Origin: Tichowtungia aerotolerans
Lineage (GTDB): Bacteria > Verrucomicrobiota > Kiritimatiellia > Kiritimatiellales > Tichowtungiaceae
Length of the DNA stretch: 64,000 bases
NCBI RefSeq assembly: GCF_009905215.1
Contig: NZ_CP047593.1
Span: 1,182,900 to 1,246,899 of the forward strand
Reading direction: 5' to 3'
Part shown: in pieces, positions 1 through 8,472 of the stretch
Layout of the letters: every line of letters starts with the position of its first letter
How positions within the stretch are numbered: the first letter of the stretch is position 1
Notes under the pieces: generated by a model
Database searches by the model: none
What the model saw: the letters and a program-made list of their open reading frames with translations, nothing else
Told to the model about the DNA's origin: nothing
Program-made: the position numbers and the translations under genes

Positions 1-1046
1 CCTGCCGGGACCTTTCCGGGCCAGCGAACGATGAACGGAACGCGAACGCCGCCTTCCCACGCATCGGTTTTCTGCCCCAGAAAATCGAGGTTGGAATTCT
101 GGCCCTTTGCCAGATATTCCTTGTGGAAAATTGCACCGTTGTCGCTGGTGAAAATAATCAGCGTATTATCCGCCTGTCCGAGTTGTTCCAAGGTTTGGAA
201 AACCTGCCCGACACACCAGTCCATCTGCTCTACAAAATCGCCGTACCAGCCGAGCTCCGTGCGACCTTTAAAATCTTTGGACGGGGCTACCGGCACATGC
301 GGAGCCACCAGCGCTAAATTAATGAAGAACGGTTTTTTGCCCGCCGTGCCTTTAATGAACTCTATCGCCTTTTCGGTGACGATCAGATCAATCTGGTCGA
401 CCGGCCGCGCTTCGTGGGCGGCTTTGGCTCCTTTACTGGCGCCCCAGCCCCATGGGCCGCGCTCCACGTCTTTCGGAATGCAGATCAGCGGATCGTCCGG
501 ATCGAGGCCGACGACATGACGGTCTTTAACAAACACAAAGGGCGGTTCGTTATGAGTGAAAGGAGTGCCGAAATAGGTGTCGAAACCCATCTCGAGAACT
601 CCGCGCGGCAATTCCCTGTTCCAGTCGAGGTCCTGACGATGTTTCCGATCCTTGGAAGGTTCGCCCCAGCCGGTATGCACTTTGCCGAAGTAGCCGGTGG
701 CATATCCGTTGTCGCGGAAAACAGAAGCGATCGTCGGGCGGTCCGCTTCGATAAGCGCCTCGCCGTTCCAGTTGCGCGGATAGCGGTGGTAGTAGCGGCC
801 GGAGAGAATCGAGTAACGGGACGGCGTGCAAACCGCAGCTGTTGAATGCGCATCCATTGCGCGAATGCCTTCTGCCGCCAACCGGTCAATGTTCGGAGTT
901 TTAATCCATTTGGATCCGTAGCAGCCGACATCGCCGAGGCCCAAATCATCCGCAATAATCAACAGGACATTCGGCCGCCCGGCATCCGCCTGCACACAGG
1001 CGGCCGCAGCGGCGGCCAGCAGAAGTGCGTTCCATTTATTCTTCAT
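1..1046 (-). CDS. Secreted sulfatase, 3' end outside window
   Basis: Formylglycine-dependent type I sulfatase, predicted to remove sulfate esters from a polysaccharide outside the cytoplasm. The ATG at 1046 is preceded by an AGGGGG ribosome site and starts a signal peptide (MKNKWNALLLAAAAAACVQA). Metal-binding residues follow in NVLLIIADDLG. The C-x-P-x-R active-site motif is CTPSR with Cys at about residue 73, the residue converted to formylglycine. Downstream FTSDNGA is the second metal-binding motif. The start overlaps the 3' end of the symporter gene by 11 bp, so translation is probably coupled. A copy of the TTCCAA-N3-TTGGAA palindrome (186-200) encodes FQTLE inside the reading frame. 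The C-terminal part lies beyond position 1, so the sulfatase subfamily and substrate cannot be set. Confidence 0.9.
   Translation of the reverse strand, partial: MKNKWNALLLAAAAAACVQADAGRPNVLLIIADDLGLGDVGCYGSKWIKTPNIDRLAAEGIRAMDAHSTAAVCTPSRYSILSGRYYHRYPRNWNGEALIEADRPTIASVFRDNGYATGYFGKVHTGWGEPSKDRKHRQDLDWNRELPRGVLEMGFDTYFGTPFTHNEPPFVFVKDRHVVGLDPDDPLICIPKDVERGPWGWGASKGAKAAHEARPVDQIDLIVTEKAIEFIKGTAGKKPFFINLALVAPHVPVAPSKDFKGRTELGWYGDFVEQMDWCVGQVFQTLEQLGQADNTLIIFTSDNGAIFHKEYLAKGQNSNLDFLGQKTDAWEGGVRVPFIVRWPGKVPA
186..200. repeat. TTCCAA-N3-TTGGAA palindrome in sulfatase gene
   Basis: Perfect copy in the partial sulfatase gene, read as V-F-Q-T-L-E. Confidence 0.85.
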
Positions 1047-2415
1047 ATGAAATCCCCCTGTTCAATTCTTTCTGAAGTTCGTGAATTCGTTTTTCTGAAA
1101 GCGGATAAAAGCAAACGAGCAATGCAGCCAAACCGACAAAGCCCATCGGGACAAACATGTAGAGCAGACGCATGGTGGTAATGACCGATTCGGGCTGCAC
1201 CTCGATCTCGGCGTTGTAGCCGGACCAGTTGAGCATGTAGCCGCTCAGAACCATGGTGAGCGCTATGCCGGCTTTGCAGGCCCAGCTGTAGGAAGCACCG
1301 AACATCCCTTCGCGACGGCGGCCGGTTTTCTTTTCGTCAAGGTCACAGATGTCGGCCAGCATGGAAGAGGCAATAGTCCACATACAGGAAAGCCCGGGCG
1401 CGGCAAGCGCGAGCGTGATCAACTGAAGGTACGGGTTTTCCGGCGTGTAAAACCACCAGCTGGTTCCATAGGCAACGACCACCATCAGCAGGCCGCCGAT
1501 CAGTGTTGGTTTTTTGCCAATGCGCGTGGCGACAGCCGCGATCAGCGGAACCAGCGCCAATCCGGCGCCCTGAAACGCGAAGTTGGCAACCATGTTGAGT
1601 TTGGCCACGCCCTCTTTATCACCGCCGAAGACATAACAGGTGTTGATGTAGAGTGAAAAACTGTTGACCATGAAAATGCCCAGCATGACGCAGACAGTCA
1701 CGGCGATCAGCAGCAGAAAAACCCGGTTCGAAAACGTTGCGCGAATGGCAGGCCAGAAAGCGATTTTCGGCTGCGCCTGCACCTGAAGTTTTTCGCGGCA
1801 GAACAATGCAGGGAAAAGTGCACAGGCAACGATGAGCCCGCCGAAGACCCAACCGACAATCCGCACGCCGACCACGTCGTTTCCCCCGCCCCATTTCTGC
1901 GAGAGATACCACATGGCACCGAGACCGAGGCCGCCGACGGCCTGGAACACCGTACGGTAGGCCTGCACCCGCGTACGCTCGTTGTAGTCCGAAGTCAGTT
2001 CCAGCCCCAGTGCGCTCCACGGCACGGCAAAGATCGTGTAGGCGGTGTAGTACAGAAAGGTCATGACCATGAAGAACCAGCCGATTCCCGTGACAGAAAG
2101 AAAGGTCGGCGGACTCCAGATCAGCCCGAACATCAGGAAGCAAAGCAGCGCTCCGATGATGATGAACGGACGGCGGCGTCCCAGACGCGAGTGGAAGTTG
2201 TCGGAAATGTTGCCCATCAGCGGATCGGAAACGGCATCCCAAACGCGCGGCAGGCCGAGCGCCCAGCCGAGCAGGCGCGGGTCAACGCCGAGACCCATGT
2301 TGTAAATCGGAAATGCCAGGTAGTTCAACGCGTTGGTCATGTAGACATCGGCAATCGAGCCCATGGCCCAGGCGGATTTTCTGCTGCGTGAAAGTTTTGT
2401 TTCCATATGATTCAT
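1036..2415 (-). CDS. GPH-family sugar:cation symporter (MelB/UidB-like MFS)
   Basis: 459-residue integral membrane protein with about 12 hydrophobic segments. Residues around 50-85 carry DAVSDPLMGNISD followed by SRLGRRRPFI, the signature of glycoside-pentoside-hexuronide:cation symporters (MelB, UidB, XynP). The family imports oligosaccharides or glycosides with Na+ or H+. The gene lies between two sulfatases in the same operon (10 bp after the upstream one, 11 bp overlap with the downstream one), so it most likely imports the desulfated sugar released outside the cell. The start could be M1 or M4 (METKLSRS), as neither has a clear Shine-Dalgarno sequence; coupling to the upstream stop is likely. 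The substrate is not predictable from sequence alone. Confidence 0.9.
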   Translation of the reverse strand: MNHMETKLSRSRKSAWAMGSIADVYMTNALNYLAFPIYNMGLGVDPRLLGWALGLPRVWDAVSDPLMGNISDNFHSRLGRRRPFIIIGALLCFLMFGLIWSPPTFLSVTGIGWFFMVMTFLYYTAYTIFAVPWSALGLELTSDYNERTRVQAYRTVFQAVGGLGLGAMWYLSQKWGGGNDVVGVRIVGWVFGGLIVACALFPALFCREKLQVQAQPKIAFWPAIRATFSNRVFLLLIAVTVCVMLGIFMVNSFSLYINTCYVFGGDKEGVAKLNMVANFAFQGAGLALVPLIAAVATRIGKKPTLIGGLLMVVVAYGTSWWFYTPENPYLQLITLALAAPGLSCMWTIASSMLADICDLDEKKTGRRREGMFGASYSWACKAGIALTMVLSGYMLNWSGYNAEIEVQPESVITTMRLLYMFVPMGFVGLAALLVCFYPLSEKRIHELQKELNRGISYEE

Positions 2416-2425
2416 TTCAGTTCGG

Positions 2426-3970
2426 TCAGCTGACCGGCCAGGTTTTCGGGACGTTTCGTTTCCGAATCAGTTCCGCATTGGTTTTCATAAAGTTCAATCC
2501 GACCGAATGGGGAACGGGACGCAGTGGAAGAATACGTTCCTCTTCCCGGTCCATTGCATTGCGCAGTTTTGCCAGCAGTTCCTGCGCAAAGCGATCGTAT
2601 GCCATGTTGTGCTGTTCGCCGGGATCAGCTTGAAGGTCAAACAGCTGCTCCACGCCGACAGGATGCGTTTTGCGGGACGGCGGCAGACCTGTAACGTCTC
2701 CTTCCTCTTCGTAGCCCCGGATATATTTAAACCGTCCGTCGCTGATCATGTGCGCATACGCACTGCATTCCGCATATACATATTCGCGCCAGGACGACGG
2801 ATCGGTTCCGTCCACTAACGGCCGCAGGCTGCGGCCGTGAGGCAGAGCGGAGGCATCAACACCGGCGTAGTCACAAATCGTCCGGCCGAAATCGATGCCC
2901 GACACCAAATGCTTCGTGTCCTGAACGTTTTTACGAACCGACAGCACGTCACCAAGTGTCGCCACAACGAAAGGAACTTTGACAACTTCTTCGTAGAACG
3001 TTGATTTTCCAATTCCCCAATGGCGCGCCATTCCTTCGCCATGGTCGGAGGAAAACACAATCAGGGTGTTTTCCCTCCATGCCGAGTGATCGAGCTCGTT
3101 GAGCAGCAGCTCGATTTCATGATCCACCATTTCGATCAGACGATGATAGTTGTAGCGATGTATCCGCCACAGGTCGTCGCTCCAGTCAGAAAACTTCGGG
3201 ACATCGATTCGACCGCGATGCGTCACAACCTGGATGGACAGCTCGCGCCGGTCGTATTCATGGGCCTCCGGCAGCGGCGGAATCTCATCGTCTGAGAGAA
3301 TCTTTTCCTGCACATAGCGTGGCACCCGCTTCCCATTCGTTTTCTCTGCCCGTTCATATTCACTGGACGGCGTAATGCAGATGTCGTGAGGGTTGAGATA
3401 TCCGACCGAGAGAAAAAACGGTTGGCGGTCGTTGTAGTTGCGCAGGAATGCGCGGGCGCTGCGCGTAACTGCCTGGTCGGTCAGCTCACCCCACCAGCTT
3501 CCTTCATGCAGCACATGAAAGAGCTGCCGCACGGCCTTGCCGGGAACATGCCATTTGCCAACGTAATAGGTGTTGTAGCCGCCCTGCTGCAGAAGCGGAG
3601 AAAGGTCCGGCGTGTCGCTGTGACACGGCGTATTGTTTATAATGACTCCGTTTTCGGAAGAATACATTCCGCTCCACCAGGCCGTGCGCGCCGGACAGCA
3701 GACCGGATCGGTTGAGAAGGACTGCATGAAGGAAGTCCCGTTGCGTACAATGCGATCGACTCCCGGCGTATGGACATATTCCGCGCCGTAGGCCCCGATA
3801 GAATCCAGCAGGCTCATCTGGTCCACATGAATGAAAATGATGTTCGGCACTCCGGCCCGTGCCTGCCCGCGGGCGTTGGACGGATAGAACAGCGATCCTG
3901 CGCCGAGCGCAGCGGACCCCGTCCCAAGAAAAGAGCGGCGGCTCATTTCAAACTGTTGCTTATCAGACAT
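2426..3970 (-). CDS. Tat-exported sulfatase
   Basis: 514-residue type I sulfatase. The N-terminus holds a twin-arginine signal (SRRSFLGTGSAALGAGSLF, residues 10-28), so the enzyme is probably folded before export. NIIFIHVDQM supplies early metal ligands. The C-x-P-x-R motif is C-C-P-A-R at residues 91-95, with Cys91 as the predicted formylglycine precursor. VFSSDHGEG is the second metal site. The start ATG overlaps the stop of the upstream 270-residue gene in a TAATG junction, which implies coupled translation. The C-terminal PHSVGLNFMKTNAELIRKRN region resembles other planctomycete/Kiritimatiellota sulfatases. The substrate is unknown; the neighbouring glycosidases and symporter point to a sulfated glycan. 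Confidence 0.92.
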   Translation of the reverse strand: MSDKQQFEMSRRSFLGTGSAALGAGSLFYPSNARGQARAGVPNIIFIHVDQMSLLDSIGAYGAEYVHTPGVDRIVRNGTSFMQSFSTDPVCCPARTAWWSGMYSSENGVIINNTPCHSDTPDLSPLLQQGGYNTYYVGKWHVPGKAVRQLFHVLHEGSWWGELTDQAVTRSARAFLRNYNDRQPFFLSVGYLNPHDICITPSSEYERAEKTNGKRVPRYVQEKILSDDEIPPLPEAHEYDRRELSIQVVTHRGRIDVPKFSDWSDDLWRIHRYNYHRLIEMVDHEIELLLNELDHSAWRENTLIVFSSDHGEGMARHWGIGKSTFYEEVVKVPFVVATLGDVLSVRKNVQDTKHLVSGIDFGRTICDYAGVDASALPHGRSLRPLVDGTDPSSWREYVYAECSAYAHMISDGRFKYIRGYEEEGDVTGLPPSRKTHPVGVEQLFDLQADPGEQHNMAYDRFAQELLAKLRNAMDREEERILPLRPVPHSVGLNFMKTNAELIRKRNVPKTWPVS

Positions 3971-4782
3971 TACAACGCCTCCCTTTCCAGCCTCGGCTGC
4001 GGGTTGTAGACCAGCGCGGACAGCGCATAGCGGGCAATCAGCACACGCCCGGAATCATCGCTCCAGTAAAAGACCGGTGTAATTCCGGGGCCTTTCTGAA
4101 CATAGCCATGCAACGTAATTTCGCGCCCGCCGAAAGATGCCTGGAATGTTTCCAGGAAACGGATGCTGTGTCCGTCAGCAAAGGATTCCATTTGAGGAAA
4201 ATAGCCAAAGGTAAATTCCTTATCCTTCGGGAATGACTGTATCGCGGCAATCAGTGCCCAGTTACTGACAACCGGCAACCCGGAGACCGTTTCCCGGTAT
4301 GTGTACCAGTTCCCGGCCGCGTCCTTTTTTTCAATCCGCCCGTCGCGCAACCGACCGGTTTCGTTCATTTCGGCATAGGGGCGCGTCAGTGGATCGAGCT
4401 GGTTCCTAAGACAAAGGTGAAGCGTCCATTCCCGGTCCGGGTCCAAGGAGCAAAGCGCATCGCGACGACACTCGGTTTCGACCAGGAGATGCTGCCGCTC
4501 CCGCTTATAATTCTGCTCCAACTGCCGGATTCCGCTAACGGCAAGCCGGACTCGGTCTTTTTCCACTCCGACCTTCATCCGCAGACTGCCGTAGTAAACC
4601 TGATCATCTTTCGTGAAATTCTGCTGTCCCGTATAGACTACGTCGAAAGACGTCTCCCAGTCGGAAGAAGGAGCAAACGTTTCCTGAGGAAGCGTGCTGT
4701 TCACAGAAGAAAATCCTTCCTGAAAAACCTTCCCGCTCAGAATCGAACTGTCGCCGAATGACCAGTGAAATTTATTTTTCAT
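3970..4782 (-). CDS. Orphan protein of the sulfatase operon
   Basis: 270 residues with no family that I recognise. It has no signal peptide and no membrane segment, so as read it is cytoplasmic. The start ATG at 4782 has a strong GGAGGGGG ribosome site, and an in-frame TAA lies just upstream, which excludes an N-terminal extension. The sequence is rich in aromatic and alternating hydrophobic residues (VYYGSLRMKVGV, FTFGYFPQMES, GITPVFYWSDDSGR), which suggests a beta-rich fold. The stop overlaps the next sulfatase start (TAATG). Its location between a glycosidase and a sulfatase suggests a role in glycan handling, but this is inference only. Confidence 0.75.
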   Translation of the reverse strand: MKNKFHWSFGDSSILSGKVFQEGFSSVNSTLPQETFAPSSDWETSFDVVYTGQQNFTKDDQVYYGSLRMKVGVEKDRVRLAVSGIRQLEQNYKRERQHLLVETECRRDALCSLDPDREWTLHLCLRNQLDPLTRPYAEMNETGRLRDGRIEKKDAAGNWYTYRETVSGLPVVSNWALIAAIQSFPKDKEFTFGYFPQMESFADGHSIRFLETFQASFGGREITLHGYVQKGPGITPVFYWSDDSGRVLIARYALSALVYNPQPRLEREAL

Positions 4783-4917
4783 TGCCCCCTCCGGACAGGA
4801 CCATTATCGCGAATCTCATAAATCCTTTCGGCTTCCGGCATAAAGGCCGCTGCGGCAAGGCATCCGCTGCCGCGACGCAGAAAACCAGAATCAGACTGGA
4901 TCCAATACCTCTCACGA

Positions 4918-6120
4918 TCAGTCCTTTTCTTTCTGAAGCCGTTGATTTGCTTCCTGTAGAGCATCCAGCATCCAGGCGCGGTGGTTGTCTTCCATGATGT
5001 TCCACGGCGTCTGGTCTACATGCTCAAAATCAAAGTTCCAAAGTGCGGAAAGCGGCACCTTGTTTTCCACAAACAGATTCAGAATGAATTCAAACTGACG
5101 ACGCTCTTGGTCTGGAGTTTTCTTTTTTCCGGACGGCCCGAATTCGCCGATCCAAAGCGGTTTGTCTGCACGACGCGATATTTCCATCATGAACGGCAGC
5201 TGCTGCTCCGGGCCGTATTCCATGAAGCCGCCGTCATGATTTTCTTCGTCCAGTGAGAAATAATAGAAATGGGCGGAGAGCGCATCCATGGCGGCGTTGT
5301 CCTGAAGAAAGATTTCCTCCCACTCCGCCTTTGTGTCGATTCCCCAAGCGCCGTCATGGAAATTATGATACGCAGTCGGGCGCGGCATGGTGTCGCCGGA
5401 CAGAACCGGACGGTGCAGATCGATTGCATGAACCGTATCGGCAAATGCCTGATAGGCGACATAAATATTCTTCCGGAACATTTTATCACGCGCCGTGCGC
5501 TCAGAGGGAGTTCCAAAGTCCGGAACAATCCATCCGCGCCCGAGTTCCGGCGGCGGAAGGTCGGCCTCGTGAATGAATTCGTTGCCGAATTCCCACGCCC
5601 AGATCGCCGGGGAGTCCTTGTAGCGCGAAACCACTTCGGTGGTATATTGCCGCATAAAAGCGATAGTCTGACTATCGAGGTTTCCCCATTGATCAATCGG
5701 CTCTCCGACGAGATCCGGCACCGTTGGGAAAAACCAGAACAGCGACGGAATCAACCCGATTCCGGCAGCCTCGGCATCGGCCACCAGCCGGTCGAATGCC
5801 TCGAAATAAGCCGTGCGGTTTTCCTGATAGCTTTTCCACTCGTTTGGAAAAAATCCGCCGACGGCAAAACGCACAAAGGCAATGTCATGCTCGCGCAGCG
5901 TTGCGAAGCCCTGCCGGTATGAATCATCATTCAGATTCGGCGTTCCGCCCTCCAGACCGAGTTTCCGAATGAATGCCGTAAAGTAATTGACCCCGATTCC
6001 GTGGAAGGGTTTCCCGTCTTTCAGGAACTCGCCGTCTTTCACGGTCAGGCCCGGTGGAGTTGAAGCACATCCCGCACATACAGTAAGCATCAGCACAAAA
6101 AACCATCTTTTCATTTCCAT
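4918..6120 (-). CDS. GH5-like glycoside hydrolase lipoprotein
   Basis: 400 residues. A lipoprotein signal ends at the lipobox VCAGC (Cys18), so the enzyme is probably membrane-anchored and faces the periplasm or surface. The rest is a (beta/alpha)8-type hydrolase: EFGNE at 177-181 offers Glu181 as acid/base after the conserved Asn, and WIGEFG offers Glu326 as nucleophile, the arrangement of clan GH-A families such as GH5 (endoglucanases, mannanases). It is 386/400-residue sister to the gene immediately upstream (10 bp overlap), which shares the GVNY, RYKDSPA and ALWNF blocks, so the pair arose by tandem duplication. The substrate is unknown. Confidence 0.85.
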   Translation of the reverse strand: MEMKRWFFVLMLTVCAGCASTPPGLTVKDGEFLKDGKPFHGIGVNYFTAFIRKLGLEGGTPNLNDDSYRQGFATLREHDIAFVRFAVGGFFPNEWKSYQENRTAYFEAFDRLVADAEAAGIGLIPSLFWFFPTVPDLVGEPIDQWGNLDSQTIAFMRQYTTEVVSRYKDSPAIWAWEFGNEFIHEADLPPPELGRGWIVPDFGTPSERTARDKMFRKNIYVAYQAFADTVHAIDLHRPVLSGDTMPRPTAYHNFHDGAWGIDTKAEWEEIFLQDNAAMDALSAHFYYFSLDEENHDGGFMEYGPEQQLPFMMEISRRADKPLWIGEFGPSGKKKTPDQERRQFEFILNLFVENKVPLSALWNFDFEHVDQTPWNIMEDNHRAWMLDALQEANQRLQKEKD

Positions 6121-7271
6121 TCTCCAACTGCATACCGGTCGTTCAGTTTCCGGACTGCCTCGAGCATATAGACCCGTTCATGGTCGGGCAAGATGTCCCA
6201 ATCCGGCTGGTAGCGGCCAGAAGGAATGAAATTCCAAATGGCGGACAGAGAAATACAGTTGTCTTCGACCGCCTGCATCATGCGGAAGAAAATTTCACGC
6301 GAATAGTCGTCGGATCCCGGCATACCAAGCTCACCGCACCAGACCACGCGGTTGTTTCTGCGACATTCCTGAACCGCGGCAGCAACCACCTCACCAAGCG
6401 GCGGTTTCTCGCCTTTGAAATATGACCCATCGGCCTCTTCATACAGATGAAATGAAGCCACCTCGAAGCAGTCGGGCGTATCTGAGGCAAACTGCTCCAG
6501 CCACTGGGCGCGGGAATCATGCCCCCAGCAATCCTGATTGCTATTGTGCCACGCAGCAGACCGGGCGATGGAATCACCGGTTACGATAATGCGCTCCGGA
6601 TCGATCGATCGCACGGTCCGATAAAAATCTTCATAAAGATCGAGCAGCATCGGGCGCGTCAGCTTGTCCGCCGCAGTACGCGGCGTCTTTGTTCCCTTTT
6701 TCGGAGGTGGCAGATGATCCAGCTTCGGCAGGTCGGCAAAGAGCATGTATTCATTGCCGAATTCCCATCCGAAAACCGCCGGGGAATCCTTGTAACGCGT
6801 CACGATGTCTGTGGCATATCGACGAATAAACCCACGCGACCGACTGTCGGCATCGCCCAATGCACTGAGCGGTTCATTCATGTAATCCGGAACAGCCACA
6901 ACCGACCAGAACAGCGATGGAATCAGTCCCAGCTCCCGCTTTTCCGCTTCGTGAACAATCAAATCCAGCCGGGCAAAATAATCGGAGGGACTCTGATCAT
7001 AGAGCTTCCAGCCCTGATCATGAAACGGTCCGGCCATAAAACGGATAAAAGGGACCCGGTACTTTTTACGAAGAATCACAAATCCTTTTTCGTAGTCACG
7101 ATTCTTTGGATTGCTAAGCAATTGACTGAAACAATTGTGATAGTTGACACCCATTGCACGATACGGCGTTCCGTTCCGCATCAGCTGTCCTCCAGATACA
7201 GTCAACCCGGCAGACCAGCCAACAGACAAGCCGCAGCAACACAGAAACGGAATAAGGCATATTTTCTTCAT
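6111..7271 (-). CDS. GH5-like glycoside hydrolase, secreted
   Basis: 386 residues and first gene of the minus-strand operon. It begins with a signal peptide (MKKICLIPFLCCCGLSVGWSAG) and then a clan GH-A-type barrel. EFGNE carries the expected acid/base Glu, while the nucleophile strand reads WCGELG instead of the WIGEFG found in its downstream paralogue. The two proteins are homologous throughout (GVNYHNCF, IPSLFW, RYKDSPA, SAIWNF), but this one has no lipobox, so the paralogues probably act at different places or on different linkages. Transcription starts from a LacI-controlled promoter at about 7299-7327. Confidence 0.85.
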   Translation of the reverse strand: MKKICLIPFLCCCGLSVGWSAGLTVSGGQLMRNGTPYRAMGVNYHNCFSQLLSNPKNRDYEKGFVILRKKYRVPFIRFMAGPFHDQGWKLYDQSPSDYFARLDLIVHEAEKRELGLIPSLFWSVVAVPDYMNEPLSALGDADSRSRGFIRRYATDIVTRYKDSPAVFGWEFGNEYMLFADLPKLDHLPPPKKGTKTPRTAADKLTRPMLLDLYEDFYRTVRSIDPERIIVTGDSIARSAAWHNSNQDCWGHDSRAQWLEQFASDTPDCFEVASFHLYEEADGSYFKGEKPPLGEVVAAAVQECRRNNRVVWCGELGMPGSDDYSREIFFRMMQAVEDNCISLSAIWNFIPSGRYQPDWDILPDHERVYMLEAVRKLNDRYAVGEWK

Positions 7272-7298
7272 CAGACTCCGGAATTCATGATTGGGTTA

Positions 7299-7327
7299 TA
7301 TATTGCATCTTGTTGCACTAATGTCAA
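7299..7327 (-). promoter_or_regulatory. Promoter with LacI-type operator for the GH5/sulfatase operon
   Basis: On the minus strand TTGACA (7327-7322) is followed by a 17-base spacer and AATATA (7304-7299), or TATATA two bases further on. The spacer contains TGCAACAAGATGCA, an imperfect inverted repeat matching the operator in front of lacI. A repressor bound here would cover the -10/-35 gap. The same sequence with few changes lies upstream of the surface-protein gene at 18161-18189. Confidence 0.75.
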
Positions 7328-7388
7328 CCAGAAAGCTGTCCAAAAGGATTTGAAGCGTAATCAATCGAATCCTGTCACAAGTTTTCGA

Positions 7389-7417
7389 TTGACGCCGAAT
7401 GCAACTTGTTGCATCTA
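7389..7417 (+). promoter_or_regulatory. lacI promoter with perfect operator palindrome
   Basis: TTGACG (7389-7394), a 17-base spacer and a weak -10 (CATCTA, 7412-7417) precede the regulator gene. The spacer and -10 hold the 16-bp palindrome ATGCAAC-TT-GTTGCAT (7399-7414), the typical CG-containing or CAA/TTG half-site form of LacI-family operators. Its position suggests autorepression. Confidence 0.7.
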
Positions 7418-7431
7418 TTTAGTCTATCAAT

Positions 7432-8469
7432 ATGAAAAAGCCAACCATCTATACACTTGCACAGGAATTGGGAACCAGCCCGTCTACCGTCAGCCGGGCA
7501 CTGAACAATTCCCCGAAAATCAGTGAATCCCGCCGCCGGGCAATCAAGGAGCTCGCCAGCCGGCGCGGATTCAAACTGCGCGATTTTTCGCCGAGATTAA
7601 CCAACCTCTGCGTTCTGATCTGCACCGGAACAAACGATGAAACCATTTTCTCGGATTACACCGATCAGGTCATCAACGGCGTTAACCGCTACTGTAACGA
7701 ACAGGATCTGGAACTCTCGATCTACAGCTCGCCGCGCGAAAAGCTGAACAGCATTGATGTGGTCAAAGAACTGTTCCGTCGCAACGTGGACGGGGTTATC
7801 ATCCTGAACGCCAACAGCAAATGCAATTTTATCGAACAGATTGAAAAAGAAAAACTTCCCTGCTGCTGTCTGCTTTCAGGCAATCCGCAAATACCGAACA
7901 ACATTCTGAGCGTCAATAACCAGACCCCCGCCCGCAAAGCGGTTGAATACCTGATTCAGCTCGGACACCGCCACATCGGATTTCTTTACAGCGCACCGAA
8001 CAATCAGGCACAGCTTGACCGACTGGAGGGATACAAATCCGCACTGCAGGCAGCCGGTATTCCCCTGAAAGAAGAGTACATTCCGGAAATGCCGACATCC
8101 CCGGAAACCACCGGAATTGAATACGGCTTCCAGGCGGCGACCCGCCTGACTGAGGAGTCTCCTGAAATCACCGCGCTCTTTGCTGCCAGCACCGACCTTG
8201 CTGCCGGAGCGCGGTCCGCGTTCTACCGCAAGGGGCTCTCCGTTCCCGAAGACATTTCACTGATCGGCTGCGACGACAACCCGCATGCTGAATATTTCTG
8301 CCCTCCGCTGACCGTGGTGGACATCCCAAACATCCGCCTCGGCCAAAGCGCCGCCACATGGCTGCACCGCAAGATCGAAGGCGACAGCTCCGCCAAACCG
8401 CCGCAGGAACCATGGATGGAGGGCCGGCTGATCATCCGCGAAACAACTGCCCCGCCGCATTCCGAGTAA
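7432..8469 (+). CDS. LacI-family transcriptional regulator
   Basis: 345 residues. The N-terminal helix-turn-helix reads TIYTLAQELGTSPSTVSRALNNSPKIS (residues 5-31) followed by the hinge region, then a periplasmic-binding-protein-like effector domain with the usual VDGVIILNA, HRHIGFLY and DISLIGCDDNP blocks. LacI regulators sense a sugar and release DNA when it binds. The gene is transcribed away from the GH5/sulfatase operon, with matching operators in its own promoter and in two catabolic promoters, so it is the likely local regulator of the locus. Its end is 3 bp from the end of the convergent gene at 8473. Confidence 0.95.
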   Translation: MKKPTIYTLAQELGTSPSTVSRALNNSPKISESRRRAIKELASRRGFKLRDFSPRLTNLCVLICTGTNDETIFSDYTDQVINGVNRYCNEQDLELSIYSSPREKLNSIDVVKELFRRNVDGVIILNANSKCNFIEQIEKEKLPCCCLLSGNPQIPNNILSVNNQTPARKAVEYLIQLGHRHIGFLYSAPNNQAQLDRLEGYKSALQAAGIPLKEEYIPEMPTSPETTGIEYGFQAATRLTEESPEITALFAASTDLAAGARSAFYRKGLSVPEDISLIGCDDNPHAEYFCPPLTVVDIPNIRLGQSAATWLHRKIEGDSSAKPPQEPWMEGRLIIRETTAPPHSE

Positions 8470-8472
8470 GCA

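Noticed and set aside
4783-4917. Possible lost N-terminal signal peptide for the 270-residue protein (minus strand reads SSLILVFCVAAADA)
   Set aside because: It is in another frame, an in-frame TAA lies directly upstream of the chosen ATG, and the ATG has its own strong ribosome site. It may be a gene remnant but cannot be supported further.
5036-5050. TTCCAAAGTGCGGAA as another palindrome copy in the GH5-like gene
   Set aside because: Two mismatches in a conserved ALWNFDFE block; likely chance.
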